15,393 nucleotides of DNA from Terfezia claveryi (lineage: Eukaryota > Ascomycota > Pezizomycetes > Pezizales > Pezizaceae). Positions within the stretch are counted from its first letter, which is position 1. Every line of letters starts with the position of its first letter. Below, piece by piece: positions 1 to 9,160 of this stretch. The position numbers and the translations under genes are program-made. The notes under the pieces were generated by a model. That model had not been told where the DNA came from. It worked only from the letters and a program-made list of their open reading frames with translations, and did no database searches. Location: the NCBI GenBank assembly GCA_015179025.1, contig WHUX01000651.1:1-15393 (forward strand). Reading direction: 5' to 3'.

Positions 1-153
1 ATACATGAATAACGAACATAAGAACTTAATGGATATCTATAGAAGAGAATACATATATGAGGACGCATCTAGAGGTCACACACTTCCTTACTCCAATACC
101 CGTCCATTCCGGACACATTACCCGCAGCTGTATGGTTGATCAGGCCATAACAG
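1..153 (-). pseudogene. Degenerate gag/pol junction of element A
   Basis: This is the continuation of element A on the minus strand, past the stop that ends the surviving gag frame at 154-156. Stops occur in all three minus frames. A short frame (164 down to 69) is open in a different register from gag and could be a shifted gag tail. No protease active-site motif (D-[TS]-G) is visible. The rest of A (protease, RT, integrase, 3' LTR) should lie left of the window. Element membership is inferred from continuity with the gag fragment. Confidence 0.4.
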
Positions 154-369
154 TTAGCAGCCATAATTAGGTATTGGGATATTCCCAGTTGTGGGTAGGC
201 CTCTTACCTGAGCCGTAACAATAATATGCCCAAACTGAACCTCAAGTGGTGCTACTACAGCCGCTCCTGCAGACACTGTGGCCACTTTCTTAGCCTCCTC
301 TTTTCCCTTATTACCCTTTCCCTTAGACTTTGCCTCATCTGTAACCTTCCAACCAATTGAACAGTCACC
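154..369 (-). pseudogene. gag: Gag C-terminal fragment of element A
   Basis: This is the end of the Ty3/gypsy Gag of element A, separated from the rest by the solo LTR at 370-1831. Removing the LTR and one copy of the 5-bp duplication makes the reading frame continuous with 1832-2625 (same minus register). The first codons here include the last Cys (361-363) of the zinc knuckle that starts at 1867. A Lys/Gly-rich basic stretch follows, and then a tail ending at the stop at 154-156. Gag forms the particle, and its basic and zinc-knuckle part binds the element RNA. The open frame runs on into the LTR as far as 438 only by chance. Confidence 0.75.
365..369. repeat. Target-site duplication of LTR1, left copy
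   Basis: TCACC directly precedes the LTR1 terminus TGTCAC and matches 1832-1836 after its other terminus. Exact 5-bp duplications mark this as a single integration event. Confidence 0.9.
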
Positions 370-578
370 TGTCACGGGGGCCCTATTGACTGGTAGCGCT
401 CTTGCGACTATTAGGACGGCCGTAATTTGCTGCCGCAACGATATCTATTCCGCAACACAGAATATCAATCCTATAGCAGTAAAGTTCAATCCAACTATAG
501 TCCCTCACGACAGATCTTATTTCGCAACACAAAATAAATCCTATGTCGCTTGAACGTAAAGTTAACTCAAGACTTAGA

Positions 579-587
579 ACTTTGTAG
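579..587 (-). promoter_or_regulatory. Candidate self-primer sequence in U5/R of LTR1
   Basis: Read in element sense this is CTACAAAGT. It is exactly complementary to ACTTTGTAG, found 2 nt inside the LTRs of elements A and C. It lies about 85 nt downstream of the LTR TATA box and could therefore be near the RNA 5' end. Identical copies occur at 4003-4011 (LTR2) and 10409-10417 (LTR4); LTR3 has one mismatch (6024-6032). The primer role is inferred by analogy with Tf1. Confidence 0.45.
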
Positions 588-662
588 GCTTCGTGTACTC
601 AAGGTGCTCTTGCTTTCGAATACTCACTGGTGGTAGAATAAATTCAACCGGAACTACTTGCA

Positions 663-672
663 CTATTTATAT
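663..672 (-). promoter_or_regulatory. TATA box of LTR1
   Basis: ATATAAATAG on the minus strand follows a GC-rich stretch and lies about 290 bp from the U5 end. This is a plausible Pol II core promoter for an LTR with a short R-U5. Equivalent sites are 4087-4096 (LTR2), about 6109-6118 (LTR3, altered to TATAAAGAG) and about 10324-10333 (LTR4, altered to TTTAAATAG). Confidence 0.55.
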
Positions 673-1388
673 CCCGCGGTGTTTGTAGATATTCTTATGA
701 TAAAAATATTTTATAAAACGCGGGCCTACCTGTCACCTCGGAATTTCTTCCTAAGTGTTATACCATCCACACCTTTGTTAATGCAGTTGCTATCTGCACT
801 CGTTGTCACAGGTTGCTAACCTGAACGTAGAGGTTATTTCCTTGTCTGCATGTTATATGTACTTCGCTTATAGCTCGCTTATCCCATTAAAGAATACTTA
901 GCCGAGACAACTAAATTCAATCCTAGATACGTTACCAATCTCCGATACTAATGAATTTCCATCCGACAATATCCGAAGTTATCTAATTGTGTTTCCGGCA
1001 ATATTCGCTTAATAGTGTCTAGTGTCCATTGAAAATAATTTTCAACTGCACATAACTCTATGAATAGAGAACCGTGGGTCACAAGTAGATTACCATTGGA
1101 AAGGTATCAACGCATAGAAGATTATAGAATCTTAGTTCATCTCGATACCCAAATTATTCGTGGAGCTATTACTAATAGTAGGTAAACCTCCTCGTAGACT
1201 TATTTGACCATATTAAAAGTCTTATATCTCCACGAGTTTTACTCCGATCATAAAAAGGATTGCAGAAATGGAATCAGGACGAAGAGTAGGCCTAGATAGA
1301 ACCTTGAAACATTAAATTCGGAGAACTTTATGTTTTGGCCCTACCTTTGGCCTCTGTCCTGGGCGCACTCCCTTATAGTGTCACCGGA

Positions 1389-1409
1389 CGCACTTTGGTC
1401 TAAAGTGCG
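1389..1409. other. Conserved U3 hairpin in LTR1
   Basis: CGCACTTT and AAAGTGCG form an 8-bp perfect stem around a 5-nt loop. Both arms are unchanged at 4812-4832, 6834-6854 and 9585-9605, although the loop differs in LTR4 (AGATT for GGTCT). It may be a dyad protein site or an RNA structure. Confidence 0.55.
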
Positions 1410-1460
1410 CCCTCGGTCCTTCATTTTTTTAGTTATTTTTACCGAATTATTTTCCTGCAG

Positions 1461-1509
1461 TTCAGGGTAATAATTCAATATTCAGGGTAACGCCAAGACT
1501 TCAGGGTAA
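1461..1509. promoter_or_regulatory. Three TTCAGGGTAA boxes in U3 of LTR1
   Basis: TTCAGGGTAA occurs at 1461-1470, 1481-1490 and 1500-1509, about two helical turns apart. All three are kept in LTR3 (6906, 6926, 6945) and, inverted, in LTR4 (9485, 9504, 9524). LTR2 keeps the first and third (4884, 4923), with the middle copy mutated. Read in element sense, GTTACCCTGAA fits the RTTACCCK-type site of Reb1-like Myb proteins. The spacing suggests an enhancer or roadblock array. The binding protein is a guess. Confidence 0.5.
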
Positions 1510-1831
1510 CAGCTAATATAGCTAGCATATATATGCATATAGTCAGCATATTAATCTGAGTATAACAATTGAACCGTTAATCGGATTCTTATGAAACTTA
1601 AACCGTAGCTTCCTCAAGGGTCTATGGACGTTCCATAAGGGTCTTAACCATCTAGGATGATTATAAACTATTCCGAGGTTCATACTCGTTTCATATACTT
1701 AACTCTTATAGATAAGTATTAGAAACGTTTGCACCACACTGCTAAGAGTGTACCTAGAGTTCATATAGATTCTAGGGTCGTTCTATAAGGGCCCAAGTAC
1801 CTTTGGTATGGCTGGATGTCACCCCGTGACA

Positions 1832-1836
1832 TCACC
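1832..1836. repeat. Target-site duplication of LTR1, right copy
   Basis: TCACC directly follows the LTR1 terminus GTGACA and pairs with 365-369. Confidence 0.9.
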
Positions 1837-3740
1837 CATCATGTGGGTTTTGTCCCCACGCTTGATGCACTGTCCGTCCTTTTTCCGAGCCTGTCGCATT
1901 GCGTATGTGACTTTATCTTGACCAGGCTCTTTTTCCTTCTTAGAGGAAGTATCGGACTTGGGCTTGGATTTGGTATCAGGCTTGGTTTTCGCCTTCTGCT
2001 TTGGTTTGGTGATCCGATCTTTGAGATTGTCGGATTTCTTCTCGGCAGTCTTAGGAGTATTGGGTACCTCCTTTTTCGCACCAGCAGCCTGTTCTTTTTG
2101 ACGGAACTGACTCTGTGCATGTGCCTCCCTAACCTTCTCGTACTCAACTTGAGATCCGGCATTAGTAATAGCCTGAAAGCACATTTCTGTACTTGCTGGC
2201 ACCTTATCGAGAATGTCTTTGTCAGTACTGACTCGGACCATATGAGCCCGAGTCTCAGGCTGAATTGCACTAATCAGGTGCTCCCAGAGCTGTTCTCGTG
2301 GTAGTTCCGCTACCAACTGATGAACCCTGACAGAAGTGATGAAATCTTTCATCAACTCACCTTTCTTCTGGAACTCCTTCTAAAGGGAGACCTTCGCATC
2401 CCGCTTCTTATACTGGTTCTGGTGTGTGTTTATGAACTCACGTTTAAAGACGTTAAACGTGTCCCATTCAACCCATCCGGAGTTAGCATCTGGTGTGCGC
2501 TTGTGTTGGTTTGCATAGTACCAGGTGCTCGCACCACCTGTGAGTAGATCCGCTACAAACAGGATTTTTTCGCTATGAGTAGAGTATGTTAGCGGCATGC
2601 GTTCGAAGGTGTGGTCTACCTTCATCAGAAATTCCTTCAGTTTACTTGAAGTTCCATCGAACTTCAGAGGTAGGGGGAGGTTTCGGGGTTCTTTCTTGTC
2701 AGAGAGAACTCGGGTTTTCTGGACTGGAGGTGGAGGAGGTGGAGGTGGAGGTAGTGGAGGTGGTACTGGACCTGTCGAGTACCACGGATGATGAAGTCTT
2801 CGATATCATCATCAATTGATCGAGTTCGTTTTTGTGGGCGCTGTTGGCCAAGTGGTTGCTCTTGTAGATCTTTGAGCTTTCGTTTGTGAGTTTGGATTCG
2901 GCAGAGAGTTCTTCTACCAATTCCTTGTTAGTTTCACAACTCCGAATACGATCATCTTGTTCTTGTTTAATCGCTTTTTGTGCCCAATCGTTTAGTTTGC
3001 CCACATCGGCTTTGATCCATCAAACTCAACCTTAGCTGCATCTATTATTGCCTCCGTATCCTCCTTGAGCTTCTTTGTTAGCTCTTTCCATTGGATTTCT
3101 AACGTTTCCTTAATGGAAACTGTTAGCCGTTTCACAGCATCTTCTTGTCCATCCGTTTGCCCTTTTAGAGCTGCTACTTCTTCAGTTACCTGTTGTCGTA
3201 GCAACTTTAAGTCTTCATAAGTTGCTCTTGCACCATTAAATACAATAGTATGAGCTTCTTGTACTTGTTTTAGAAAACTAGCTTGGGCATTTAAACCTTC
3301 GGTAAGGTTCAGAATTTCGGCTCGTTGCCTTCGAATTCTGTAGCTCCATCTCGAACAATTCTAGCCAATAATTCATCATATTCTTGTTGGCTTAGTCCTG
3401 TACGAGGGGGTCGAATTGGACGTAGTGGGGTTGTGCGGGATGGCGCTATGAAGAGGCATTGCTGTTTGTTCGTCGAGGTGGTCTTCGGGAAGGTAGGCCA
3501 AATCGATCAATTAATCAGGAGGAAATGACTGTAATTCATCTGGACTATATATGGGATGTCTGGAGGATTCTATCCCACGAGATAGGATATCCTCCATTGG
3601 GATGTCAATGAGATCATCTTCCATATCAGTATCGACTGTGGAAGATTGTGAGGTCTTTGTGTGATGCACGGGGTGTGACATCTGGGAAGTTAGGGGTTGG
3701 TAGGGCTGGCGAGGCCCTCTTGTGTCTGTGAACTAGACAT
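1832..3740 (-). pseudogene. gag: Gag of element A, N-terminal and central part
   Basis: Structural polyprotein of a Ty3/gypsy chromovirus, read leftwards. The start is taken as ATG at 3740-3738, because the equivalent ATG opens Gag of element C. In order: an acidic Ser/Pro-rich N-terminus; a heptad-like coiled-coil region (about 3400-2990); a Pro-rich stretch (about 2780-2710, clearest in the register of 2625); the retrotransposon-Gag capsid core (about 2690-2380, with FDG, a GGAS-WYY stretch and a conserved Trp); a Lys-rich basic region (about 2080-1900); and a CX2CX4HX4C zinc knuckle whose second Cys is Arg (TGT to CGT). Defects: a 1-base loss near 3722 relative to element C, frameshifts near 3010 and 2780, an in-frame TAG at 2380-2382, and the LTR1 insertion. 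With 154-369 it would encode roughly 700 residues. Confidence 0.82.
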
Positions 3741-3792
3741 GATTTGAGTATATAATAGCAAATGATAACGAGAATCACTGGCTACAAAGTAA
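3741..3792 (-). promoter_or_regulatory. Leader and primer-binding position of element A
   Basis: This untranslated leader lies between the 5' LTR and the Gag ATG. Two bases inside the LTR end, the sense strand reads ACTTTGTAG (3790-3782). It lacks the TGG that a tRNA CCA end would require. Instead it is complementary over 9 nt to U5 of the same LTR (4003-4011). The 2-nt gap matches Ty3/retrovirus geometry, in which integrase trims two bases. Confidence 0.55.
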
Positions 3793-5252
3793 TGTCACGG
3801 GGGCCCTATTAACTGATAGCGCTCTTGCGACTATTAGGATGGCCATAATTTGCTGCCGCAACGATATCTATTCCGCAACATAGAATATTCAATCCTATAG
3901 CAGTAAAGTTCAATCCAACTATAGTTCCTCACGACGGATCTTATTTCGCAACACAAAATAAATCCTATGTCGCTTGAACGTAAAGTTAACTTAAGACTTA
4001 GAACTTTGTAGGCTTCGTGTACTCAAGGTGCTCTTGCTTTCGAATACTCACTGATGGTAGAATAAATTCAACCAGAACTACTTGCACTATTTATATCCCG
4101 CGTGTTTGTAGATATTGTTATGATAAAAATATTTTATAAAACGTGGGCCTATCTGTCACCTTGGAATTTCTTCCTAAGTGTTATACCATCCACACCTTTG
4201 TTTATGCAGTTGCTATCTGCTCTCGTTGTTACAGGTTACTAACCCGAACATAGAGAATATTCCCATGTCTGTATATTATACGTACTTCGCTTATAGCTCG
4301 CTTATCCCATTAAAGAATTCTTATCCGAGACAACTAAATTCAATTTCAGATACGTTACCAATCCCTGATACTATCGAATTACCATCTGACAATATTTGAA
4401 GGCATCTAATTATGTTTCCGGCAATATTCACTTAATAGTGTCTAGTGTCCATTGAAAATAATTTTCAACTGCACATAACTCTATGAATAGAGAACCATGG
4501 GTCACAAGTAGATTACCATTGGAAAGGTATCAACGCATAGAAGATTATAGAATCTTAGTTCATCTCGATACCCAAATTATTCGTGGAGCTATTACTAATA
4601 GTAGGTAAACCTCCTCGTGGACTTATTTGACCATATTAAAAGTCTTATATCTCCACGAGTTTTACTCCGATCATAAAAAGGATTGCAGAAATAGAATCAG
4701 GACGAAGAGTAGGCCTAGAAAGAACCTTGAAACATTAATTTAGGAGAACTTTATGTTTTGGCCCTACCTTTGGCCTATGTCCTGGGCGAACTCCCTTATA
4801 GTGTCACCAGACGCACTTTGGTCTAAAGTGCGCCCTCGGTCCTTCATTTTTTTAGTTATTTTTACCGAATTATTTTCCTTAAGTTCAGGGTAATAATGAT
4901 TAATTAAGTGTAACGCCAAGACTTCAGGGTAACAGCTAATAGCCAGTATATGTATGTATATAGCCAGCACATTGATCTGGATATAACTATTGAACCATTA
5001 ATCGGATACTTATGAAACTTAAATCGTAGCTCCCTCAAGGGTTTATGGACGTTCCATAAGGGTCTTAACCATCTGGGATGATTATAAACCACTCCGAGGT
5101 TCATATCCGTTTCATATACTTAACTCTTATAGACAAGTATTAGAAATGTTTGCACCACACTGCTAAGAGTATACCTAGAGTCTATATAGATCCTAGGGTC
5201 GTTCTATGAGAGCCCAAGTACCTTTGGTAGGTCTAGATGTCACCCCGTGACA
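3793..5252 (-). mobile_element. 5' LTR (LTR2) of element A
   Basis: A 1,460-bp LTR with TGTCACGGGG and CCCCGTGACA termini. Its left (U5) end is followed by the leader and Gag ATG of element A, so it is A's 5' LTR and not a second solo LTR. Its right (U3) end abuts interrupted Gag of element C, with candidate target duplication CTTCT at 5253-5257; the partner copy should lie left of the window. It is close to LTR1: about six differences by eye over 300 aligned bases around 4439-4740. The middle TTCAGGGTAA box is mutated. Confidence 0.9.
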
Positions 5253-5766
5253 CTTCTTCAAAAATAACCCTATATGCATCTTGGGCTTCTTTTAGGAGGC
5301 TTGCTTGAGTATTTAGACCTCTTGTAAGGTCTGCAATCTCCGCTCGTTGCCGGTCAAAATCGATAGATCCATCTCTAACAATCCGTGCTAATAATTGGTC
5401 ATATTCTTCTTAGCTTAAACTTGGTCGAGACAGTCATGTGGGACATGGTAGTGGCTGGGTAGGACGTCTTGATGATGTGTTACTAGCTATTTGATAGGGA
5501 GGCCTTCGGGAAGGTTATCCAAATTGTTATAATAAACCAGGTGGAAATGTGGTTAACTCATCTGGAGAGTATATAGGGTGTCTTGAGAATTCCATCCCTC
5601 GAGATAGAATATCCTCTATTAGGATATTAATAAGGTCATCTTCCGTATCTGTATCAGATTGAGGAAGATTGTGTGGTCTTTGTGTGATGGCACGGGGTGT
5701 GACATCTGGGAATATAAGAGGTTAGTAGGGCTGGCAAGGCCCTCTTGGTGTCTGTGAACTAGACAT
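5253..5766 (-). pseudogene. gag: Gag N-terminal fragment of element C
   Basis: The first 171 codons of Gag from ATG at 5766-5764, in one register. They align along their length with element A's Gag (same MSSSQT start, acidic DTEDD segment, coiled-coil EYD-LLARIVRDG segment). The fragment stops where LTR2 is inserted. Stops occur at about 5724, 5529, 5517, 5437 and 5412. That is more decay than in A, as expected for an older, interrupted copy. Protein changes against A are numerous, so A and C are separate lineages of one family. Confidence 0.82.
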
Positions 5767-5814
5767 GATTTAAGTATATAGCAAATGAAATGAGAATCAC
5801 TGGCTACAAAGTAA
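5767..5814 (-). promoter_or_regulatory. Leader and primer-binding position of element C
   Basis: This is the same layout as in element A: two bases inside LTR3, the sense strand reads ACTTTGTAG (5812-5804), followed by GCCAGTGATTCTC. Conservation between two diverged copies supports a functional site. Its U5 partner in LTR3 (6024-6032) has acquired one mismatch. Confidence 0.5.
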
Positions 5815-7275
5815 TGTCATGGGGGCCCTATTGACTGATAGCGCTCTTGTGACTATTAGGACGGCCGTAATTTCTTGCTGCAACAATATCTATTCCCTAA
5901 CACAGAATATCAATCCTATAGCAGTAAATTTCAATCTAACAATAGTTCCTTACAATGGATCTTATTTCGCAACACAAAATAAATCCCATATCGCTTGAAC
6001 GTAAAGGTAACACAAGACTTAGAACATTGTAGGCTTTGTGTATTCAAGGTGCTCTTGCTTTTGAATACTTGCTGGTAGTAGAATAAATTCAACCAGAACT
6101 ACTTGCACTCTTTATATCTCACGGTATTTATAGATATTCTTATGATAAAAATATTTTATAAAACACGGGCCTACCTGTCACCTTGGAATTTCTTCCTAAG
6201 TATTATGCCATCTACACCTTTGTTAATGCAGTTGCTATCTGCACTCATTGTCATAGGTTACTAATCTGAACATAGAGAATATTCCCATGTCTGCATGTTA
6301 TATGCACTTCGTTTATAGCTTGCTTATCCCATTAAAGAATTCTTATCCGAAACAACTAAATTCAATTTCAGATATGTTACCAATTTCCGATACTATCGAG
6401 TTACCATCCGACAATATCCGAAAGCATCTAATTATGTTTCCGGCAATATTCACTTAATAGTGTCTAGTGTCTATTGAAAATTATTTTCAACTGCACATAA
6501 CTCTATGAATAGAGAACCGTGGGTCACAAGTAGATTACCATTGGAAAGGTATCAACGTATAGAAGATTATAGAATCTTTGTTTTTCTCGATACCCAAATT
6601 ATTCATGGAGTTATTACCAATAATAAGTAAATCTCCTTGTGGACATATATGACTATATTAAAATTATTATATCTCCATGGGTTTAACTCCGATCATAAAG
6701 ATGATTGCAGAAATGGAATCAGGACGAAGAGTATGCTTAGATAGAACCTTGAAACATTAAATTCGGAGAATTTTATGTTTTGACACTACCTTTGGCCTCT
6801 GTCCTATGCGCACTCCCTTATAGTGTCACAGGACGCACTTTGGTCTAAAGTGCGCCCTCATGGCTTCATTTTTTTATTTATTTTTACCGAATTATTTTCC
6901 TGCAGTTCAGGGTAATAATTCAATATTCAGGGTAACGCTAAGACTTCAGGGTAACAGCATATATAGCTAGCATATATATGCATATAGTCAGCATATTAAT
7001 CTGAGTATAACTATTGAACTGTTAATCAGATTCTTATAAAACTTGAACCGTAGCTCCCTCAAGGGTCTATGGACGTTCCATAAGGGTCTTAACCATCTAG
7101 GATGATTATAAACTACTCCGAGGTTAATACCTGTTTCATATACTTAACTTTATAGATAAGTATTAGAAACGTTTGCACCACATTGCTAAGAGTGTACCTA
7201 GAGTTCATGTAGATTCTAGGGTCGTTCTATAAGGGCCCAAGTACTATTAGTATGGCTGGATGTCACCCCGTGACA
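5815..7275 (-). mobile_element. 5' LTR (LTR3) of element C
   Basis: A 1,461-bp LTR starting TGTCATGGGG (one transition from the family end) and ending CCCCGTGACA. Its U5 side leads into the leader and gag of element C. Its U3 side interrupts the pol of element B exactly before the DALSH motif, with candidate target duplication GATGC at 7276-7280. It is visibly more diverged from LTR1/LTR2 than these are from each other, mostly by transitions. Confidence 0.9.
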
Positions 7276-8943
7276 GATGCACTTTCTCATCAAGTTGATC
7301 CTAACCTTGAAGGAGGGGGAGAGAAGCAGGACTACACGATTCGGATGTTCAAGCCTGGTCAATTCCAAATAGAAACAAGTGAGGAGAGTCTAGTAATGCG
7401 CTGTATTATGGTGGTGAAGGCCTCACAAACAGAAGAATCAAGTTGGTCAAAAGAGATCCAAAAGGCTGGCCTCAAGGATGACAAGTAGTTAGGGATTCGG
7501 AACCCATTGAAGTTTGGCAAGGAGTATCCTGGACTCGATCATTACGGTTTAGAAGATGACATAGTAACCTATGAACGTCGCCTATATATACCTGACAATA
7601 ACTCCCTTAAGTTGAAAGTGGCTTTCCAGTGTCATGATGCTAAAGTTGCAGGTCATTTCGGATGTGATAAAACCCTCGAGCTAATGAAACGAAATTACTA
7701 CTGGCCTAATATGGAAGACTGGGTACGAAACTACATTTGCACATGTGATGCTTGCCAAAGAAACAAGACAGCAAGACACAAGAAATATGGCAAGCTCGTA
7801 TCTCTTCCAATCCCCTATAAGCCGTGGAACACATTTCAATGGATTTCATCACTGATTTACCACCAGTTAAAGGGTATAATCAGATCTAGGTTATTGTTGA
7901 TAGGTTTACTAAGATGTCACATTTCATTCCCTTGAAGAACCGGAAGGCAAAAGAGTTGGCTGGGATATTTGTCAAGGAGGTTTGGAGGCTGTATAGATTA
8001 CCAAAGAGGATTGTTTCGGATCGGGATTCGGGATTTACAAGTTGGTTTTGGATGAAGGTAATGTGGTTATTAGGAGTTGAGTTGGATAAGTCCTCTGCAT
8101 ATCACCCCCAGACTGATAGTCAAACCGAATGAGTCAACCCGACCCTTGTGCATCATCTACGGACGCATTGCTGTTGGGATCACGATAACTGGGTCGAGTT
8201 ATTACTATTTGCCGAGTTCTATTATAATAACTCTGTCCACTCTAGTACTAAACTCACACCATTCTTCGCCACATATACTCAATACTCAGAAAACAATTTC
8301 CAGAACCCAACCAAAGCTTCAACTGAATCGAACAACCCTGAGGCAGTTAAGATAGTAGAAACCTTGGACGCAATGAGGGAGGCTATTTGGGAGAACATTA
8401 AGGCAGCGCAGGACTAGATATCCAAATACTATAATCTCAAGTAGCAGAGAAGGAACTGACATTCAAAGTGGGAGATTGGGTCATGGTCAACGCAAAGAAT
8501 ATCAAAACAAGGCGTCCGACCAACAATCTTGACTACAAGTTACGAGGGAAGTTTAGAATTCAATGACTTATTGGCACTTATGCCTATAAGTTAGAGCTTC
8601 CCCGAAGTATAGGCAAAACTCACCCAGTTTTTCATATTAGTTTGTTTTAACCCTACCACCTTAACACGATTGCAGGCAGACGCTCACCAACACCCCTCCA
8701 GTCAACCTCGAAGAATTGGAATACCAGGTGGAAAAGGTTAGGACGAGTGAGCTTAGGAAAGGATGGGTTATGTATTTAGTCTCTTAGAAGGATTACGGTC
8801 CTGATGATGACATATGGGAACCATATGAGAACCTGAAGGATGGAGCAGCCGATTTAATTCGAAAATTCCATCTAGATAATCCTCGTAAGCCTCGGGACCC
8901 TAATGTTATCTTGTCAGGATTTTACTTTTTTTCTTATTATTAG
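7276..8943 (+). pseudogene. pol: Pol 3' half of element B: RNase H end, integrase, chromodomain
   Basis: The fragment begins at the DALS motif that closes gypsy RNase H, just right of LTR3. Next comes the integrase HHCC zinc finger (about 7630-7760: His, GH, then CX2C). The catalytic core follows: first Asp in MDFITDLP (7842-7844), second Asp in the SDRDSGF stretch (about 8018), Glu after HPQTDSQT (8127-8129). Then come a GPY/F-type module (about 8530-8640, ending HPVF-HIS) and a chromodomain (about 8719-8880, KDYGPDDD then WEPYENL). Integrase inserts the cDNA, and the chromodomain is known in this group to steer it to methylated-histone chromatin. Frameshifts lie near 7835, between 8417 and 8456, and between 8650 and 8719. 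Stops: 7486, 7887, 8130, 8415, 8564, 8648 and 8785. The protease/RT half should lie left of element C. Confidence 0.9.
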
Positions 8944-9146
8944 GCATTAGGTTTTTTGAATTATCTTTACATTTTTGTTTTACCTGTATTTCTTATGCCA
9001 TATTGTTCCAGGGGTGTAATGAGACGTAGGCAGCTATGTTTTGGCTGTCGTATATAAGGACTGGTCCTCAAGCACCATCCATTATTGTTAGTAGCAATAA
9101 TGGATTTGATTGCATGATCAAATAGGTTCTTGTGGACATGAACCTT
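8944..9146 (+). other. 3' untranslated region of element B with hairpins
   Basis: This is non-coding between the chromodomain stop and the polypurine tract. It holds a perfect 11-bp stem with a 7-nt loop (ATCCATTATTG at 9077-9087 with its complement at 9095-9105). A 7-bp stem with a 6-nt loop follows (about 9104-9123), then an imperfect hairpin (AGGTTC with GAACCT, about 9125-9146). Their clustering beside the plus-strand priming site suggests a structured RNA element. Confidence 0.55.
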
Positions 9147-9157
9147 AAGGAGGGAGG
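9147..9157 (+). promoter_or_regulatory. Polypurine tract of element B
   Basis: AAGGAGGGAGG, followed by CAC and the 3' LTR start TGTCACGG. This is the expected plus-strand primer site, and it fixes the orientation of all four LTRs. Confidence 0.75.
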
Positions 9158-9160
9158 CAC

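Larger units (their letters stand above)
370..1831 (-). mobile_element. Solo LTR (LTR1) of a Ty3/gypsy chromovirus
   Basis: A complete 1,462-bp LTR with perfect terminal inverted repeats TGTCACGGGG and CCCCGTGACA. It is flanked on both sides by TCACC (365-369 and 1832-1836), the 5-bp duplication expected of gypsy integrase. Both flanks are Gag coding sequence in one register, so it is a solo LTR left by recombination between the two LTRs of a former element. Orientation follows from LTR4, whose U3 end adjoins a polypurine tract. U3 is therefore at the right end and U5 at the left. It holds a TATA box, three TTCAGGGTAA boxes and a conserved hairpin. Long frames inside are not genes. Confidence 0.93.

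Noticed and set aside
3660..3690. TGTCACACCCCGTG in gag as an LTR end
   Set aside because: It is ordinary Gag coding sequence, present also in element C (about 5686-5706), and resembles the LTR terminus only by chance or ancestry.
4178..5104. Short frames inside the LTRs
   Set aside because: The same positions in sister LTRs carry different stops and frameshifts, so there is no coding constraint.
3793..5252. LTR2 as another solo LTR
   Set aside because: Its U5 end leads directly into a leader and Gag start, not into interrupted coding sequence, so it is the 5' LTR of element A.
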